39,633 nt of DNA, taken from assembly GCA_944381155.1 (NCBI GenBank), contig CALWKA010000012.1:1-39633 (forward strand), written 5' to 3'. The notes under the pieces were generated by a model. It saw only the letters and a program-made list of their open reading frames with translations, was not told the DNA's origin and made no database searches. This document shows positions 1 to 7,862 of the stretch, in pieces. The position numbers and the translations under genes were made by a program. The stretch's first letter is position 1; every line of letters begins with the position of its first letter. Source of the DNA: an uncultured Clostridia bacterium (GTDB lineage: Bacteria; Bacillota; Clostridia; Christensenellales; UBA1242).

Positions 1-272
1 TGACCATCTTTTTCCGTGTAATAACCACTAGTTTCATAAAAATTGGCATTTTCAATACCAATTTCACAATAATATGTCGTAGATAAATCCACTTTGATTG
101 AACTTTTAAGGTCATTTCCGTTTTGATAATAAAAATTAATAGTTGTAGTGCTTACCTGTGGGGTTTCTGTTTGATTATTTTTTTTACCATCAGAAAAACA
201 TCCACTTAAAAGCATAGCGCATGGCAAAATCAAAACAAAAGTCAATATGTATATTAAAAAATTTTTCCTCAT
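1..272 (-). CDS. Lipoprotein, C-terminus cut by window edge
   Basis: About 90 codons are visible. The start is ATG at 270-272 (minus strand), preceded by a GGAGG ribosome site. The N-terminus is a lipoprotein signal: Met-Arg-Lys-Asn, a hydrophobic stretch, then the lipobox LLSGC with the lipidated Cys near residue 25. A Lys/Asn/Thr-rich linker follows, then a region that begins TTINFYYQNGND, which looks like a small extracellular beta domain. The protein should be exported by Sec, lipidated and held on the outer face of the membrane. The rest lies before the window, so no family can be given. The lipobox call is secure; the function is unknown. Confidence 0.75.
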   Translation of the reverse strand, partial: MRKNFLIYILTFVLILPCAMLLSGCFSDGKKNNQTETPQVSTTTINFYYQNGNDLKSSIKVDLSTTYYCEIGIENANFYETSGYYTEKDG

Positions 273-513
273 ATTTCCTCCATAAGTTACGCTAGTTGTT
301 AAATAAGAATAAGATATAGGTTAGCATATAAATATTATACACAAAACAAAAGAAAAAATCAAACAAGTCATTGTGGAATTTTCAAAACTAATGTTAATCA
401 GTCTTGAATGTTTCGAAATAGTTTTATACAGTAAAAATTGGATAGAAAAGAGCATTTGCTACAAATTGCAATAGTAATTTTAAGATAAACTGTTGCAATT
501 ATTTTTAGATAAT
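273..513. other. AT-rich intergenic stretch upstream of the lipoprotein gene
   Basis: No ORF or RNA gene is supported here. It should hold the leftward promoter of the lipoprotein gene, but I see no convincing -35/-10 pair. Confidence 0.5.
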
Positions 514-537
514 AAAAAAATGCTTTAATTTAAAGCA
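514..537 (-). terminator. Orphan Rho-independent terminator, leftward
   Basis: The arms TGCTTTA and TAAAGCA (521-527 and 531-537) form a 7-bp stem with a 3-nt loop. Read on the minus strand it is followed by seven U. No minus-strand gene lies between it and the pyrophosphatase gene more than 1 kb away, so what it terminates is unclear. Confidence 0.45.
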
Positions 538-548
538 CTTTAATGCAT

Positions 549-626
549 AGGGTTTCCACCTAAATGGTCGATATTCTTTACCTGATAAGGTGGGGGTCGG
601 TGGTTCGAGTCCACTCAATCCTACCA
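549..626 (+). pseudogene. Decayed tRNA-Ile (GAT)
   Basis: The 3' half is a good tRNA-Ile: CTGATAA anticodon loop, variable loop ending GGTC, T arm GGTGG-TTCGAGT-CCACT, acceptor strand, A discriminator and an encoded CCA ending at 626. The 5' acceptor strand AGGGTTT still pairs with six of seven 3' positions, counting one G:U. The D arm does not fold, the expected T8 is C, and the anticodon stem (TTTAC against GGTGG) has two mismatches plus two wobbles. The total length is 78 nt, close to normal. This fits a full-length tRNA whose 5' half has decayed or been replaced. A functional but aberrant tRNA cannot be excluded. Confidence 0.55.
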
Positions 627-1009
627 TAAAATATGGGTGGTGTCAGCCACTCATTTTTATTACACACCACCGAACAATGCGCAAAGAGAATAAGTCATTC
701 GGGTTGACAGTATTTTTATTAATTCAAACTGATGTTTGGACTAACTTTTTTATAAATTTTTTTATTGCCAATCTATACCCTAAAAGATGAAATGATTGTC
801 CATCTTAACTTTTCAAAATCGCCAACTTTTTGTGTTGGATAAAACACTTTAATTGGAAGTCCCACAAAAAAACAAATTTATTAAAATTGCCAATATGTGA
901 AAATTTTATAAAAAATATGTTTCGCTTATAGAATTTTATCAAATTGTGATTTTTAATGTGTTTTTTTAGAACTAATTAAGAAATTTTTTAATTAAAATTA
1001 TAGTTTTTA
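627..1009. other. AT-rich gene-free stretch between tRNA remnant and UDG gene
   Basis: Directly after the tRNA remnant is an 8-bp inverted repeat, GGTGGTGT (636-643) and ACACCACC (664-671), with no T-run behind it. A 66-codon open frame crosses the tRNA remnant but has the typical look of a tRNA-derived spurious ORF. I see no gene. Confidence 0.45.
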
Positions 1010-1018
1010 TGATATAAT
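1010..1018 (+). promoter_or_regulatory. Extended -10 promoter of the UDG gene
   Basis: The sequence TGATATAAT is an extended -10 element ending 6 nt before the ATG at 1025. The -35 region is weak, which is usual for extended -10 promoters. The expected transcription start falls on or next to the ATG, so the mRNA should be leaderless. Confidence 0.6.
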
Positions 1019-1024
1019 AAATAT

Positions 1025-1603
1025 ATGAAAGATAAAGATAAGCTACAAAAAGAAATAAACGACTGCTCTCTCTGTGGGAATTTAAAAAAATTGACCGAAA
1101 ATTCAATTCAAATGGGAACAACTCCTTTTATTATAATAGGGGAAAGTCCCGCCAAAGATGGGTGGATTGTATCCAAGCGAGCATTTTACAACAAAGATAA
1201 TAACCTTCAATCAAGTGGAAAAGTTTTAGAAAAATTGTTAAATAATATTGGTCTTTCAATTGATGATATTTATTTTACAGAATGTTGCAAATGTATTATA
1301 GAAGATAGAAAGCAACTCGAAAAATGTTCTCAAAATTGTTTACCTATTTTACATAAACAATTAAACCAACTACCTTGTAAAATTCTTATTCCTATGGGCA
1401 AACACCCAACACAAGCATTGTTAGGAATCAAAATAAAAAAATTTGCAGATTATGTTGGTAAAGAATTTAATATAAAAATTTATGATAGAGAATATATAGT
1501 TTTGCCAATTTATCATCCAAGCCCACTAAATCCAAAGGGATATAAAGATAATGTGCCAATTTTTGATAAATTAAATAACAATAAAAACAAAAAAGATAGT
1601 TAA
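1025..1603 (+). CDS. Uracil-DNA glycosylase family protein (family 4-like)
   Basis: 192 residues. The uracil-DNA glycosylase superfamily removes uracil from DNA for base-excision repair. Motif 1 region is GESPAKDGW (residues 39-47), followed by SGKVLEKLL near 64-72, where family 4 proteins have their substrate-gating helix. The late motif is HPSPLNP (164-170), with the catalytic-site His. Cys14 and Cys17 (CSLC), then Cys87/88/90 and Cys101/105, match the 4Fe-4S cysteine pattern of family 4 enzymes. Motif 1 differs from the classic GEAPG form, so it may be a subfamily with altered specificity. There is no Shine-Dalgarno; the -10 box sits 6 nt before the ATG. A weak hairpin (AGATAGTT and AACTATCT, 1594-1625) overlaps the stop codon. 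Confidence 0.8.
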   Translation: MKDKDKLQKEINDCSLCGNLKKLTENSIQMGTTPFIIIGESPAKDGWIVSKRAFYNKDNNLQSSGKVLEKLLNNIGLSIDDIYFTECCKCIIEDRKQLEKCSQNCLPILHKQLNQLPCKILIPMGKHPTQALLGIKIKKFADYVGKEFNIKIYDREYIVLPIYHPSPLNPKGYKDNVPIFDKLNNNKNKKDS

Positions 1604-1705
1604 TGAAAATTCTCACAAACTATCTAATTCTTTAATCTGCTGACCTACCCCTAAAATAATATTTACGAGATCCAGATATTCATATCAAACATATTAATTT
1701 AAGTT

Positions 1706-2038
1706 TTACCTTACTATGATATGTTGAAAATATTGCTCTTGAAATTCGACCAATGCTTCAATTTGTTCGTCCGAATAATTTTTCCCAACCGGCATCACAA
1801 CAAGTTTATCATCGTCATCATTTGTCCTATGAATAATTGCAACAACTTTACCTTCAAATTCGTCCAAAGGCTTATGCACGCCCAGCACATACGCATCAAG
1901 TTCTTCCCCATCACCAGAAACTGTATTAGGAATATATCCATAATTTACCGGATATATAAAATTATGCTTTGGATGTTTACTGCCGAGCGGTCTATCCATT
2001 TTCACTTTCACAATCTTCCCTAAAAATTCCTTACTCAT
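1706..2038 (-). CDS. Small family I inorganic pyrophosphatase-like protein
   Basis: 110 residues from the ATG at 2038. That start is chosen over an in-frame upstream ATG because GGAG sits 6 nt before it and the promoter leaves only a short leader. Inorganic pyrophosphatase hydrolyses PPi to phosphate, which pulls biosynthetic reactions forward. The centre reads NYGYIPNT then SGDGEELDAYVLG, matching the family I core with its metal-binding acidic residues. It is much shorter than the usual 165-180 residue enzyme; short relatives of this kind occur in Clostridia. The family assignment is good, but true PPase activity in such a short form is an inference. Transcribed alone. Confidence 0.8.
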   Translation of the reverse strand: MSKEFLGKIVKVKMDRPLGSKHPKHNFIYPVNYGYIPNTVSGDGEELDAYVLGVHKPLDEFEGKVVAIIHRTNDDDDKLVVMPVGKNYSDEQIEALVEFQEQYFQHIIVR

Positions 2039-2055
2039 ATTTTCTCCATAATTGA

Positions 2056-2084
2056 ATAATATCATTATAAATATAATTTGTCAA
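2056..2084 (-). promoter_or_regulatory. Sigma-A type promoter of the pyrophosphatase gene
   Basis: On the minus strand TTGACA (2084-2079), a 17-nt spacer, then TATTAT (2061-2056). The leader is about 10 nt before the GGAG-led ATG at 2038, which supports the shorter start. Confidence 0.7.
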
Positions 2085-2311
2085 ACAAAGTTTGTTTTAT
2101 ATAGATTCAGCGCACAATTTTCAATTATATCAAATTATACAATTGCCAATTGAATATATTAATTCTATTGCCACCATATATAAAAAGTTTTATTTATTTT
2201 AATATGGAAGTTTTAAATTTATAAAAATTAAACCCAACTTAATAATAAAAAAATTTTGCAAAAATATTATTTCAAATTTTCAATTATTAAATATATATTC
2301 ATCTCTTTATA

Positions 2312-2320
2312 TGATATAAT
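2312..2320 (+). promoter_or_regulatory. Extended -10 promoter of the YjbR gene
   Basis: TGATATAAT, an extended -10, followed by AAGGAG about 7 nt before the ATG at 2338. I see no strong -35. Confidence 0.55.
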
Positions 2321-2337
2321 TATATCAAGGAGAAAAA

Positions 2338-3003
2338 ATGGAAGAAATTTTTGATGGAGAAAAAGTCGATTCAAACAAATTGATTGAATACGGATTTAGT
2401 TTTGAAAATAACCTTTATTCGTACTCAAAAACTATTTTGAATAATCAATTTACTTTTAATATAATTATTGATGACAATGGTGCCGTCCACACAAAATTAA
2501 TTGATAATTCTACAAAAGACGAATATATACTTCACAAAATGGAAGATGTCACTGGCACATTTGTGAATAGTATCCGCAATGAATGCAATCACATACTAAA
2601 TGATATCAAAAATTTATGTTTTGACAATTCTATTTTCAAAGGCAATCAAACTGATGAAGTGATTGAATATATACAATCAAAGTATGGTGACAAACTAGAA
2701 TTTTTATGGGAAAAGTTTAAAGACAACGCTATATGGCGAAGATCGGACAACAAAAAATGGTATGCCTTGCTCGTTCGTTTGCCCGCCAAAAAATTAAACA
2801 TTTCGAAAGATGATATTATAGAGATAATAAATATAAAAGCAGATGAAAACGAAATCCCAAATATGATTGACAACAAATCAATTTACCCTGCATATCATAT
2901 GAATAAAAAACATTGGATCAGCCTTTTGCTTGATTACTCTACCCCAAATGAAAAACTCTTTTCTTTGATCGACCATAGCTACGACCTAGCAAAAAAGAAA
3001 TAA
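2338..3003 (+). CDS. MmcQ/YjbR family protein
   Basis: 221 residues, start supported by an AAGGAG site. The C-terminal half is a clear MmcQ/YjbR domain: NKKWYALLVRLP near residues 138-149, an aspartate-rich stretch with IINIKADENEIP, then YPAYHMNKKHWISLLLD near 183-199 and a final SYDLAKKK. Known family members have a double-wing CyaY-like fold and are described as DNA-binding, but their cellular role is poorly defined. The N-terminal 100 residues form an extra segment that may be a separate small domain. Single-gene unit with its own promoter and terminator. Confidence 0.85.
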   Translation: MEEIFDGEKVDSNKLIEYGFSFENNLYSYSKTILNNQFTFNIIIDDNGAVHTKLIDNSTKDEYILHKMEDVTGTFVNSIRNECNHILNDIKNLCFDNSIFKGNQTDEVIEYIQSKYGDKLEFLWEKFKDNAIWRRSDNKKWYALLVRLPAKKLNISKDDIIEIINIKADENEIPNMIDNKSIYPAYHMNKKHWISLLLDYSTPNEKLFSLIDHSYDLAKKK

Positions 3004-3064
3004 TCTAACCTATATAAATTTATGTTTATAAAAACTAGTTAAAATCTCTGTTTTCAAATAATAA

Positions 3065-3099
3065 AAATATTATTGCTTCAATGCGCAATAATATTTTTT
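3065..3099 (+). terminator. Rho-independent terminator after the YjbR gene
   Basis: Arms AAATATTATTGC (3065-3076) and GCAATAATATTT (3085-3096) form a 12-bp stem, followed by T residues. It lies about 60 nt after the stop codon. Confidence 0.7.
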
Positions 3100-3277
3100 A
3101 TCAAATTAGCAATATGTTTTATTTTTCATAATTTTATTATGATTTTCTATTACATTATACGATATCAGTTATAATTTTTATTATTAATTTTTAATCATAG
3201 ATTTTTATATAATTTGAATTATAATTTCTATTCATATTTTAATTTTTGTTTTGATTTTATCTTAAAATTTTTAGTTT

Positions 3278-4855
3278 TTAAGGTTGTGAATTAATCAAAT
3301 TGTTGCTTATCATCAATTTTACATCCAATTCAATTTGCGTATAATTCTGCCTAAAATATGACGATTTATATGAATCATAAACTGTGTAATACTGCTCCAA
3401 CCAATCTTTTTCTTCTTCGTAAACATCTGTGAAAACTACCACAAAATCACAACTTTGACTTTCAATAGATTCTATCAAACTATTATCCATTTCTGGAAAA
3501 ATTCCATTTTTGAACAAATTGAAAACCCAAAATTTTTCTGTAGGCACAATTTCTGCGACATTGTAAAAAGCATAGTCATACATTTTGTAGCAAAACATCG
3601 TAGGATCGTCAATATTGTATTGTTCGGATAATGCGTGGATATCTTCTGCCACTTGATATTGAGCATAATCTTCTTCAGATTTTCCAAGTTCGCGCGTGAC
3701 TCCGCTCATTGCCCAACCGATAGGGAACACAACTATGCACATTATAATAGCCAACTCTTTTCCCAACAATTTTTTGATTTTAAATTTTGATAGATTTTTG
3801 AACAGCAACGCGCAACCCAACACAGCAAATGGCAACAATATAATATAATAATTTACATGGCAATCTTGCAACATTAGTAACAAAATACTGAATAAAAATG
3901 CTGATAAAATAAAATAACCCTTTTTGCCAAACATTTTGAAATAAAACACCTCTGCCAAAATCATAAAAATGAAATTAACATTGCCCAAGCATATCATTAA
4001 CCATATATTAGTGCCTAAATTGACAGGGTTGCCCGAATAGATAAACAAATTGACATAAAAATATACATAGAACAAATCATATAGTGCATCATTGACCGCA
4101 TAATAAATTATTATAGGCAATGTCACCACAACAAAACTAGCGAGCATCAAAGCAATTGATTTGAACATTTGCTTAACATTTTTATTTTTAATACACATAA
4201 CAATCCACATAATCATAATTGCGATTGGCAGAATTAACATAGTGTATTTCACCCAAAACAACACACTAATACTGATACCTATGCCAATACTGCGCGCTAT
4301 GCCGAATTGTTTATCGTCTTCAATGAACTCCAAAAACGCCAATAGCATATAATTCAAAAATGGTAAACTATAAAATTCTACCGACCCATATCCCAAAAGC
4401 GTATAATACGAAGTAAATGTCAAAAACGCAACGAGAAAAAGCAAAACAATACTAGATTTTTCAGACAAATAGCGCTTCAAAATTTTATATGCAGTATACA
4501 AGAATGCGACACCAAAAATGATCTCAAAAAAGAACGCACCCAAATAATTATTATCAAACAATGCCACCAGCGCATAAGCAAAATAGACCAATGGACCTTT
4601 GTGCTCAAATAGATCTTTGTATGGCACCTTGCCAGCCAGCATTCCCTCCCCCATAGTTATGTACCAGTTTTGATCAGGATTATTGTTGAATACATATAAA
4701 AAAGAGTTCGGATTACAAAACAAAAAAAACAAAAATGTGATTCCAAAACAAAGTAAAATAATCAAAAAATTCTTTAAATGAATATGCTCTGACAAATCAA
4801 ATTTTTTTATCTCAAACTCTTTTTTTTCTTGATTATAATTAATTTCTTTATTCAT
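3278..4855 (-). CDS. GT39-like polytopic membrane glycosyltransferase
   Basis: 525 residues with about ten hydrophobic membrane segments. After the first segment (residues 28-47) comes an outside loop with NPDQNWYITMGEGMLAGK (59-76) and DLFEHKGPLVYF (81-92). Acidic residues in this loop and the HKGP motif are typical of GT-C enzymes of the GT39/PMT_2 type, which use lipid-linked sugars as donors and act at the outer membrane face. The last 130 residues form a soluble, probably extracellular domain. Donor and acceptor are unknown; cell-envelope or exopolysaccharide glycosylation is likely. There is no Shine-Dalgarno; a consensus promoter ends 6 nt before the ATG. No partner genes are adjacent. 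Confidence 0.75.
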   Translation of the reverse strand: MNKEINYNQEKKEFEIKKFDLSEHIHLKNFLIILLCFGITFLFFLFCNPNSFLYVFNNNPDQNWYITMGEGMLAGKVPYKDLFEHKGPLVYFAYALVALFDNNYLGAFFFEIIFGVAFLYTAYKILKRYLSEKSSIVLLFLVAFLTFTSYYTLLGYGSVEFYSLPFLNYMLLAFLEFIEDDKQFGIARSIGIGISISVLFWVKYTMLILPIAIMIMWIVMCIKNKNVKQMFKSIALMLASFVVVTLPIIIYYAVNDALYDLFYVYFYVNLFIYSGNPVNLGTNIWLMICLGNVNFIFMILAEVFYFKMFGKKGYFILSAFLFSILLLMLQDCHVNYYIILLPFAVLGCALLFKNLSKFKIKKLLGKELAIIMCIVVFPIGWAMSGVTRELGKSEEDYAQYQVAEDIHALSEQYNIDDPTMFCYKMYDYAFYNVAEIVPTEKFWVFNLFKNGIFPEMDNSLIESIESQSCDFVVVFTDVYEEEKDWLEQYYTVYDSYKSSYFRQNYTQIELDVKLMISNNLINSQP

Positions 4856-4861
4856 ACGACA

Positions 4862-4890
4862 ATATTAAAATAATTAAAAGATTTTGTCAA
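4862..4890 (-). promoter_or_regulatory. Promoter giving a leaderless GT39-like mRNA
   Basis: Minus strand TTGACA (4890-4885), 17-nt spacer, TAATAT (4867-4862), then exactly six bases before the ATG at 4855. No ribosome site is possible in that space, so transcription should start at or beside the A of ATG. Confidence 0.65.
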
Positions 4891-4931
4891 ATAATTAATA
4901 GATAAACAAAAAATTATCTGCATTTTTCAAT

Positions 4932-4959
4932 AAAAAAAGCAATGATTAATCATTGCTTT
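4932..4959 (-). terminator. Rho-independent terminator after the small membrane protein gene
   Basis: A perfect 24-bp palindrome at 4936-4959, arms AAAGCAATGATT and its complement, with a U-run on the minus strand (4932-4938). It ends the transcript of the gene at 4978-5295. Confidence 0.75.
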
Positions 4960-4977
4960 AAAATAAAGTACAATTAA

Positions 4978-5295
4978 TTATGAAATAACAAGTGGAACGA
5001 TAATACCTGCAATCACAATCAAAAGACAAACAAAGTACAAAACTTTCCAAATCATTTGTTTAGAACGAACATACTTCCAAGCTAAAATTGCAACGATAAC
5101 AATCATAATAGCGGTTGCGATGCCTTGAAGTGCGTTTACCACAGTTGCGTTGATATTGCAAGCTGAAAGAATCAAAGCAATAGCGTATAAAACTGTTACG
5201 GCTACAATTGTCCAAAATGAGATTTTATTTAGTCCCCAAGTACTGCGTCTTGAACTAGAACTGCTTGATTTTGAACTTTTTGATGAATTTGCCAT
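4978..5295 (-). CDS. Small membrane protein, function unknown
   Basis: 105 residues. The N-terminal 20 residues are a Ser/Lys tract (SSKSSSSSSRRS) expected to be cytoplasmic. Three hydrophobic segments follow, near residues 26-45, 54-72 and 83-103, the last ending at the C-terminus. AGGAGG precedes the ATG and a fully consensus promoter lies upstream, so it may be highly expressed. It stands alone with its own terminator. I do not recognise a family. Confidence 0.65.
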   Translation of the reverse strand: MANSSKSSKSSSSSSRRSTWGLNKISFWTIVAVTVLYAIALILSACNINATVVNALQGIATAIMIVIVAILAWKYVRSKQMIWKVLYFVCLLIVIAGIIVPLVIS

Positions 5296-5315
5296 AGATA
5301 CCTCCTATTATTTTT

Positions 5316-5344
5316 ATTATAAATAATTATCAAATTTATGTCAA
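5316..5344 (-). promoter_or_regulatory. Fully consensus promoter of the small membrane protein gene
   Basis: Minus strand TTGACA (5344-5339), 17-nt spacer, TATAAT (5321-5316): both hexamers perfect. A strong AGGAGG ribosome site follows before the ATG at 5295. Confidence 0.75.
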
Positions 5345-5688
5345 TTATTTTAAATAAAATAAAAAATATTTACAAAAATTCATAAAAAATTACAATTAAT
5401 ATAGATTTTTAAATAAAAAATAAAATTTTTGAAATTTTTAAAATAATTGTGGTCACCGCACAATGATTTATCAATTAATTCAATAATATCTTATTAAACT
5501 AATATGCTAAAATATATAAATCTAAATCAATAAGTTTTTTTCAATCATAAATTATATATTTATTTTGAAAACGAAAATTAAAAATCGTTTAAAATTAATA
5601 GTTGTTTTTGATCTTGTTTTTAATTTTAATTAAACTCAAAAAATAACATTTTGTAGATTGTAGATTGTGTTTTTTTATCATTAATCTT
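5345..5688. other. AT-rich intergenic stretch
   Basis: Very AT-rich with many stops in all frames. I see no gene, RNA or clear terminator for the methyltransferase gene that ends here. Confidence 0.5.
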
Positions 5689-6501
5689 TTATTCGGATAT
5701 CATTCTCTGTCTGTTAATTTCAAATAAAAATATGCTAGTAGCGCACGCTAAATTTAACGAATCTATATCTTCATTCATATCAATTTTTACAACACTATCC
5801 GCTAATGTATAATAATGTTTTCCCAACCCCGCTCTTTCGTTTCCCATTAAAAGTAATATAGGATCATTAAAATTTTCTTTTAATATAGATTTTTCAGCTT
5901 GCAATGAACTAGCCACAATTTTTAGATTTTGAAATTTCTTTTTCATATCACAAACAAATGTTTCAAATTCCGAATTTGAATTCATAAATTTGAATGGAAT
6001 TTTAAAAAATGAACCCATTGAAGCGGAAATCACTTCGTGGTCATATATGTCCACACTGTGCCCAGAAATCAAAATCAAATCTACATTGAAAGCATCTGCA
6101 CTGCGGATAATATTGCCTAAATTCCCCTTTTTGCTCGGTCTATCTAAAAATAGGAAAATCGGATTTTTACTCTTAATTTCTAAATTTTGTTCTTTCATTT
6201 TGAATATTGCTACGAGTTCGCTAGTATCTGTTTTGTCACTTAATTTTTTCATTAGAGAAGAAGTTAATTCATAATTATTTGAATTGTTGTTGTAAACAAC
6301 ATTTTTTGCCCAATCAGACAACTTGTCAAACTCTGTAAAATAAAGTGAATCAATTTGCCAATCGTTATTCAGGGCATCATTAATATTTTGCACTCCTTCT
6401 ACAAAAAATTTTTTCAGTGCGCATCGCTTGTTTCTATTCTCTTTGATAGACAAAACCTGTTGAAAAATTGCATTTTCTTTGCTAATTTTTAAAATTTTCA
6501 T
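5689..6501 (-). CDS. SpoU/TrmH-family RNA methyltransferase
   Basis: 270 residues, start supported by GGAGG. These enzymes move a methyl group from SAM to a ribose 2'-OH in rRNA or tRNA, using a trefoil-knot fold. An N-terminal substrate-binding domain (to about residue 105) precedes the SPOUT domain. Motif 1 is DRPSKKGNLGNIIRSADA, with the conserved N and R; motif 2 is LLMGNERAGLGK; motif 3 is VKIDMNEDIDSLNLACATS. The order and spacing are normal. It resembles the TsnR/AviRb-like branch rather than RlmB, which is encoded separately at 23.5-24.2 kb. The target nucleotide cannot be told. Confidence 0.85.
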   Translation of the reverse strand: MKILKISKENAIFQQVLSIKENRNKRCALKKFFVEGVQNINDALNNDWQIDSLYFTEFDKLSDWAKNVVYNNNSNNYELTSSLMKKLSDKTDTSELVAIFKMKEQNLEIKSKNPIFLFLDRPSKKGNLGNIIRSADAFNVDLILISGHSVDIYDHEVISASMGSFFKIPFKFMNSNSEFETFVCDMKKKFQNLKIVASSLQAEKSILKENFNDPILLLMGNERAGLGKHYYTLADSVVKIDMNEDIDSLNLACATSIFLFEINRQRMISE

Positions 6502-6719
6502 TTTCCCTCCATAATTATAAAATCATTTTGACAAAAATCGTTTTACACCACTATAACTAACAATTAATTTTTATAATAAAATTGATGATTTAGTTTTATT
6601 TTTAACAAAATATTGAAAATAGTTGTTTCATTGAATACAAATTTATTTGATAAATTTTAGATGAAATTTTATATACGAATTTTTATATAAATTAGTTTCA
6701 AACTATCAAATTTATTAAA

Positions 6720-7517
6720 CTATTTTTCTAGATATTTCAAAATTTTTTCTTCCAATTCGTCTGCTTGTCTTTTTACTTTCTTTAAACATTCTTCACAATC
6801 AATGTGTGCATCAACTGATTTATTTGAAATCTCATAATCAAGAGAAATATCTTCCAACACATTTTTTCTTTTTGACAATTTTTTTGCTAAATTATCCCAA
6901 TCTATCGTGCCAAATTCATTCAAAGTGTGTTGATCAGCAGTGCCGTCATTGTCGTGCAAATGTAACGCTACCAATTTATCAATAAACAGATCTAGATAAT
7001 CAAAATCTTTATCAAACGCATTATTATGCCCCGAGTCATAGCAAAATTTCAACATATTATGCTTTATATTTTTGAACACTTCCAAAAACATAGGTTGACA
7101 ATCAATATTTTCAATAGCCAACATTACATTCAATTTTGAACATATTTTCAACACATCGAGCAATCTCCTTTCTCCAATATCTGAATACTCGCCTTTTAAG
7201 TGGACAACAACACAAGAAAATCCATATTTTTTTGCAATTTTAACATCTTTTATAAGATTTTTCTTCAATTTCTCGCCAATTTTCCCCGTTTTCCAAAAAT
7301 AAGGCAAATCTTCATTTTGATATTGAAAATGCAAACTTGACAATTTTAAGCCATATTTTTTGAATAATTTGCATTGCTTTTTTATCGTTCCGTTTTGATA
7401 ATTGAATCTTTTGTCTGCATTAGTTATGACCGAATCAAAGCCTAAACTTGAGATCATTTTAGCTCGTTCTTCAATGTCATTTTTATAACCAAAATAAAAA
7501 CTTATTCCCTTTCGCAT
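6720..7517 (-). CDS. Sugar phosphate isomerase/epimerase-like TIM-barrel protein
   Basis: 265 residues, AGGGAG before the ATG. The fold is that of the xylose isomerase/AP-endonuclease 2 TIM barrel. Expected metal ligands are visible: VVVHLKGE near residues 104-111, AIENID (Glu) near 135-140, CYDSGHN (Asp, His) near 159-165, and ALHLHDNDG with DQH near 187-200. Members isomerise or epimerise sugars or inositol derivatives; the substrate here cannot be told. It is just long enough for the whole barrel. Monocistronic, with no metabolic partner genes nearby. Confidence 0.75.
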   Translation of the reverse strand: MRKGISFYFGYKNDIEERAKMISSLGFDSVITNADKRFNYQNGTIKKQCKLFKKYGLKLSSLHFQYQNEDLPYFWKTGKIGEKLKKNLIKDVKIAKKYGFSCVVVHLKGEYSDIGERRLLDVLKICSKLNVMLAIENIDCQPMFLEVFKNIKHNMLKFCYDSGHNNAFDKDFDYLDLFIDKLVALHLHDNDGTADQHTLNEFGTIDWDNLAKKLSKRKNVLEDISLDYEISNKSVDAHIDCEECLKKVKRQADELEEKILKYLEK

Positions 7518-7862
7518 TATAACTCCCTAATTTATTAGTAAAAACTTCAAATTTCACTAGCCTAATAAAAATATCAGAAAATCAAAAATTTGTTTTGTCA
7601 TACTTATTCTCACAAATATTGACATAACTAATTGAAAATTTACATTTTTTTCGATAATCTTCAAAATAATTATTGAATTTTCAATGATATCTCAAAATAG
7701 TTTATCAATAATTCTATTTTTTTGCAATAAATTATTGTCTTTTAAACAAAATTTCAACAAAATTACAAAATTATGACGGTGAATAAAACTAATAAACACT
7801 AGACAAAAATATAAAAATTTGATATCATATTATACAAATACTGATTTTATAAAGGATTAAAT
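7518..7862. other. AT-rich divergent intergenic region upstream of secA
   Basis: It separates the leftward isomerase gene from rightward secA and must hold both promoters. A TATTAT-like -10 lies about 30 nt before secA, but I cannot pair it with a good -35. No ORF or RNA gene is seen. Confidence 0.45.

Noticed and set aside
636-671. Hairpin GGTGGTGT/ACACCACC as terminator of the tRNA remnant
   Set aside because: No T-run follows and the loop is 20 nt; it may be chance or part of decayed DNA.
590-790. Open frame of 66 codons starting inside the tRNA-Ile remnant
   Set aside because: Its start is inside the tRNA-like sequence, it has no ribosome site, and the rest is an AT-rich read without recognisable features.
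2041-2065. Upstream in-frame ATG for the pyrophosphatase
   Set aside because: It would start before the expected transcription start; the ATG at 2038 has a GGAG site and conserved family sequence begins there.
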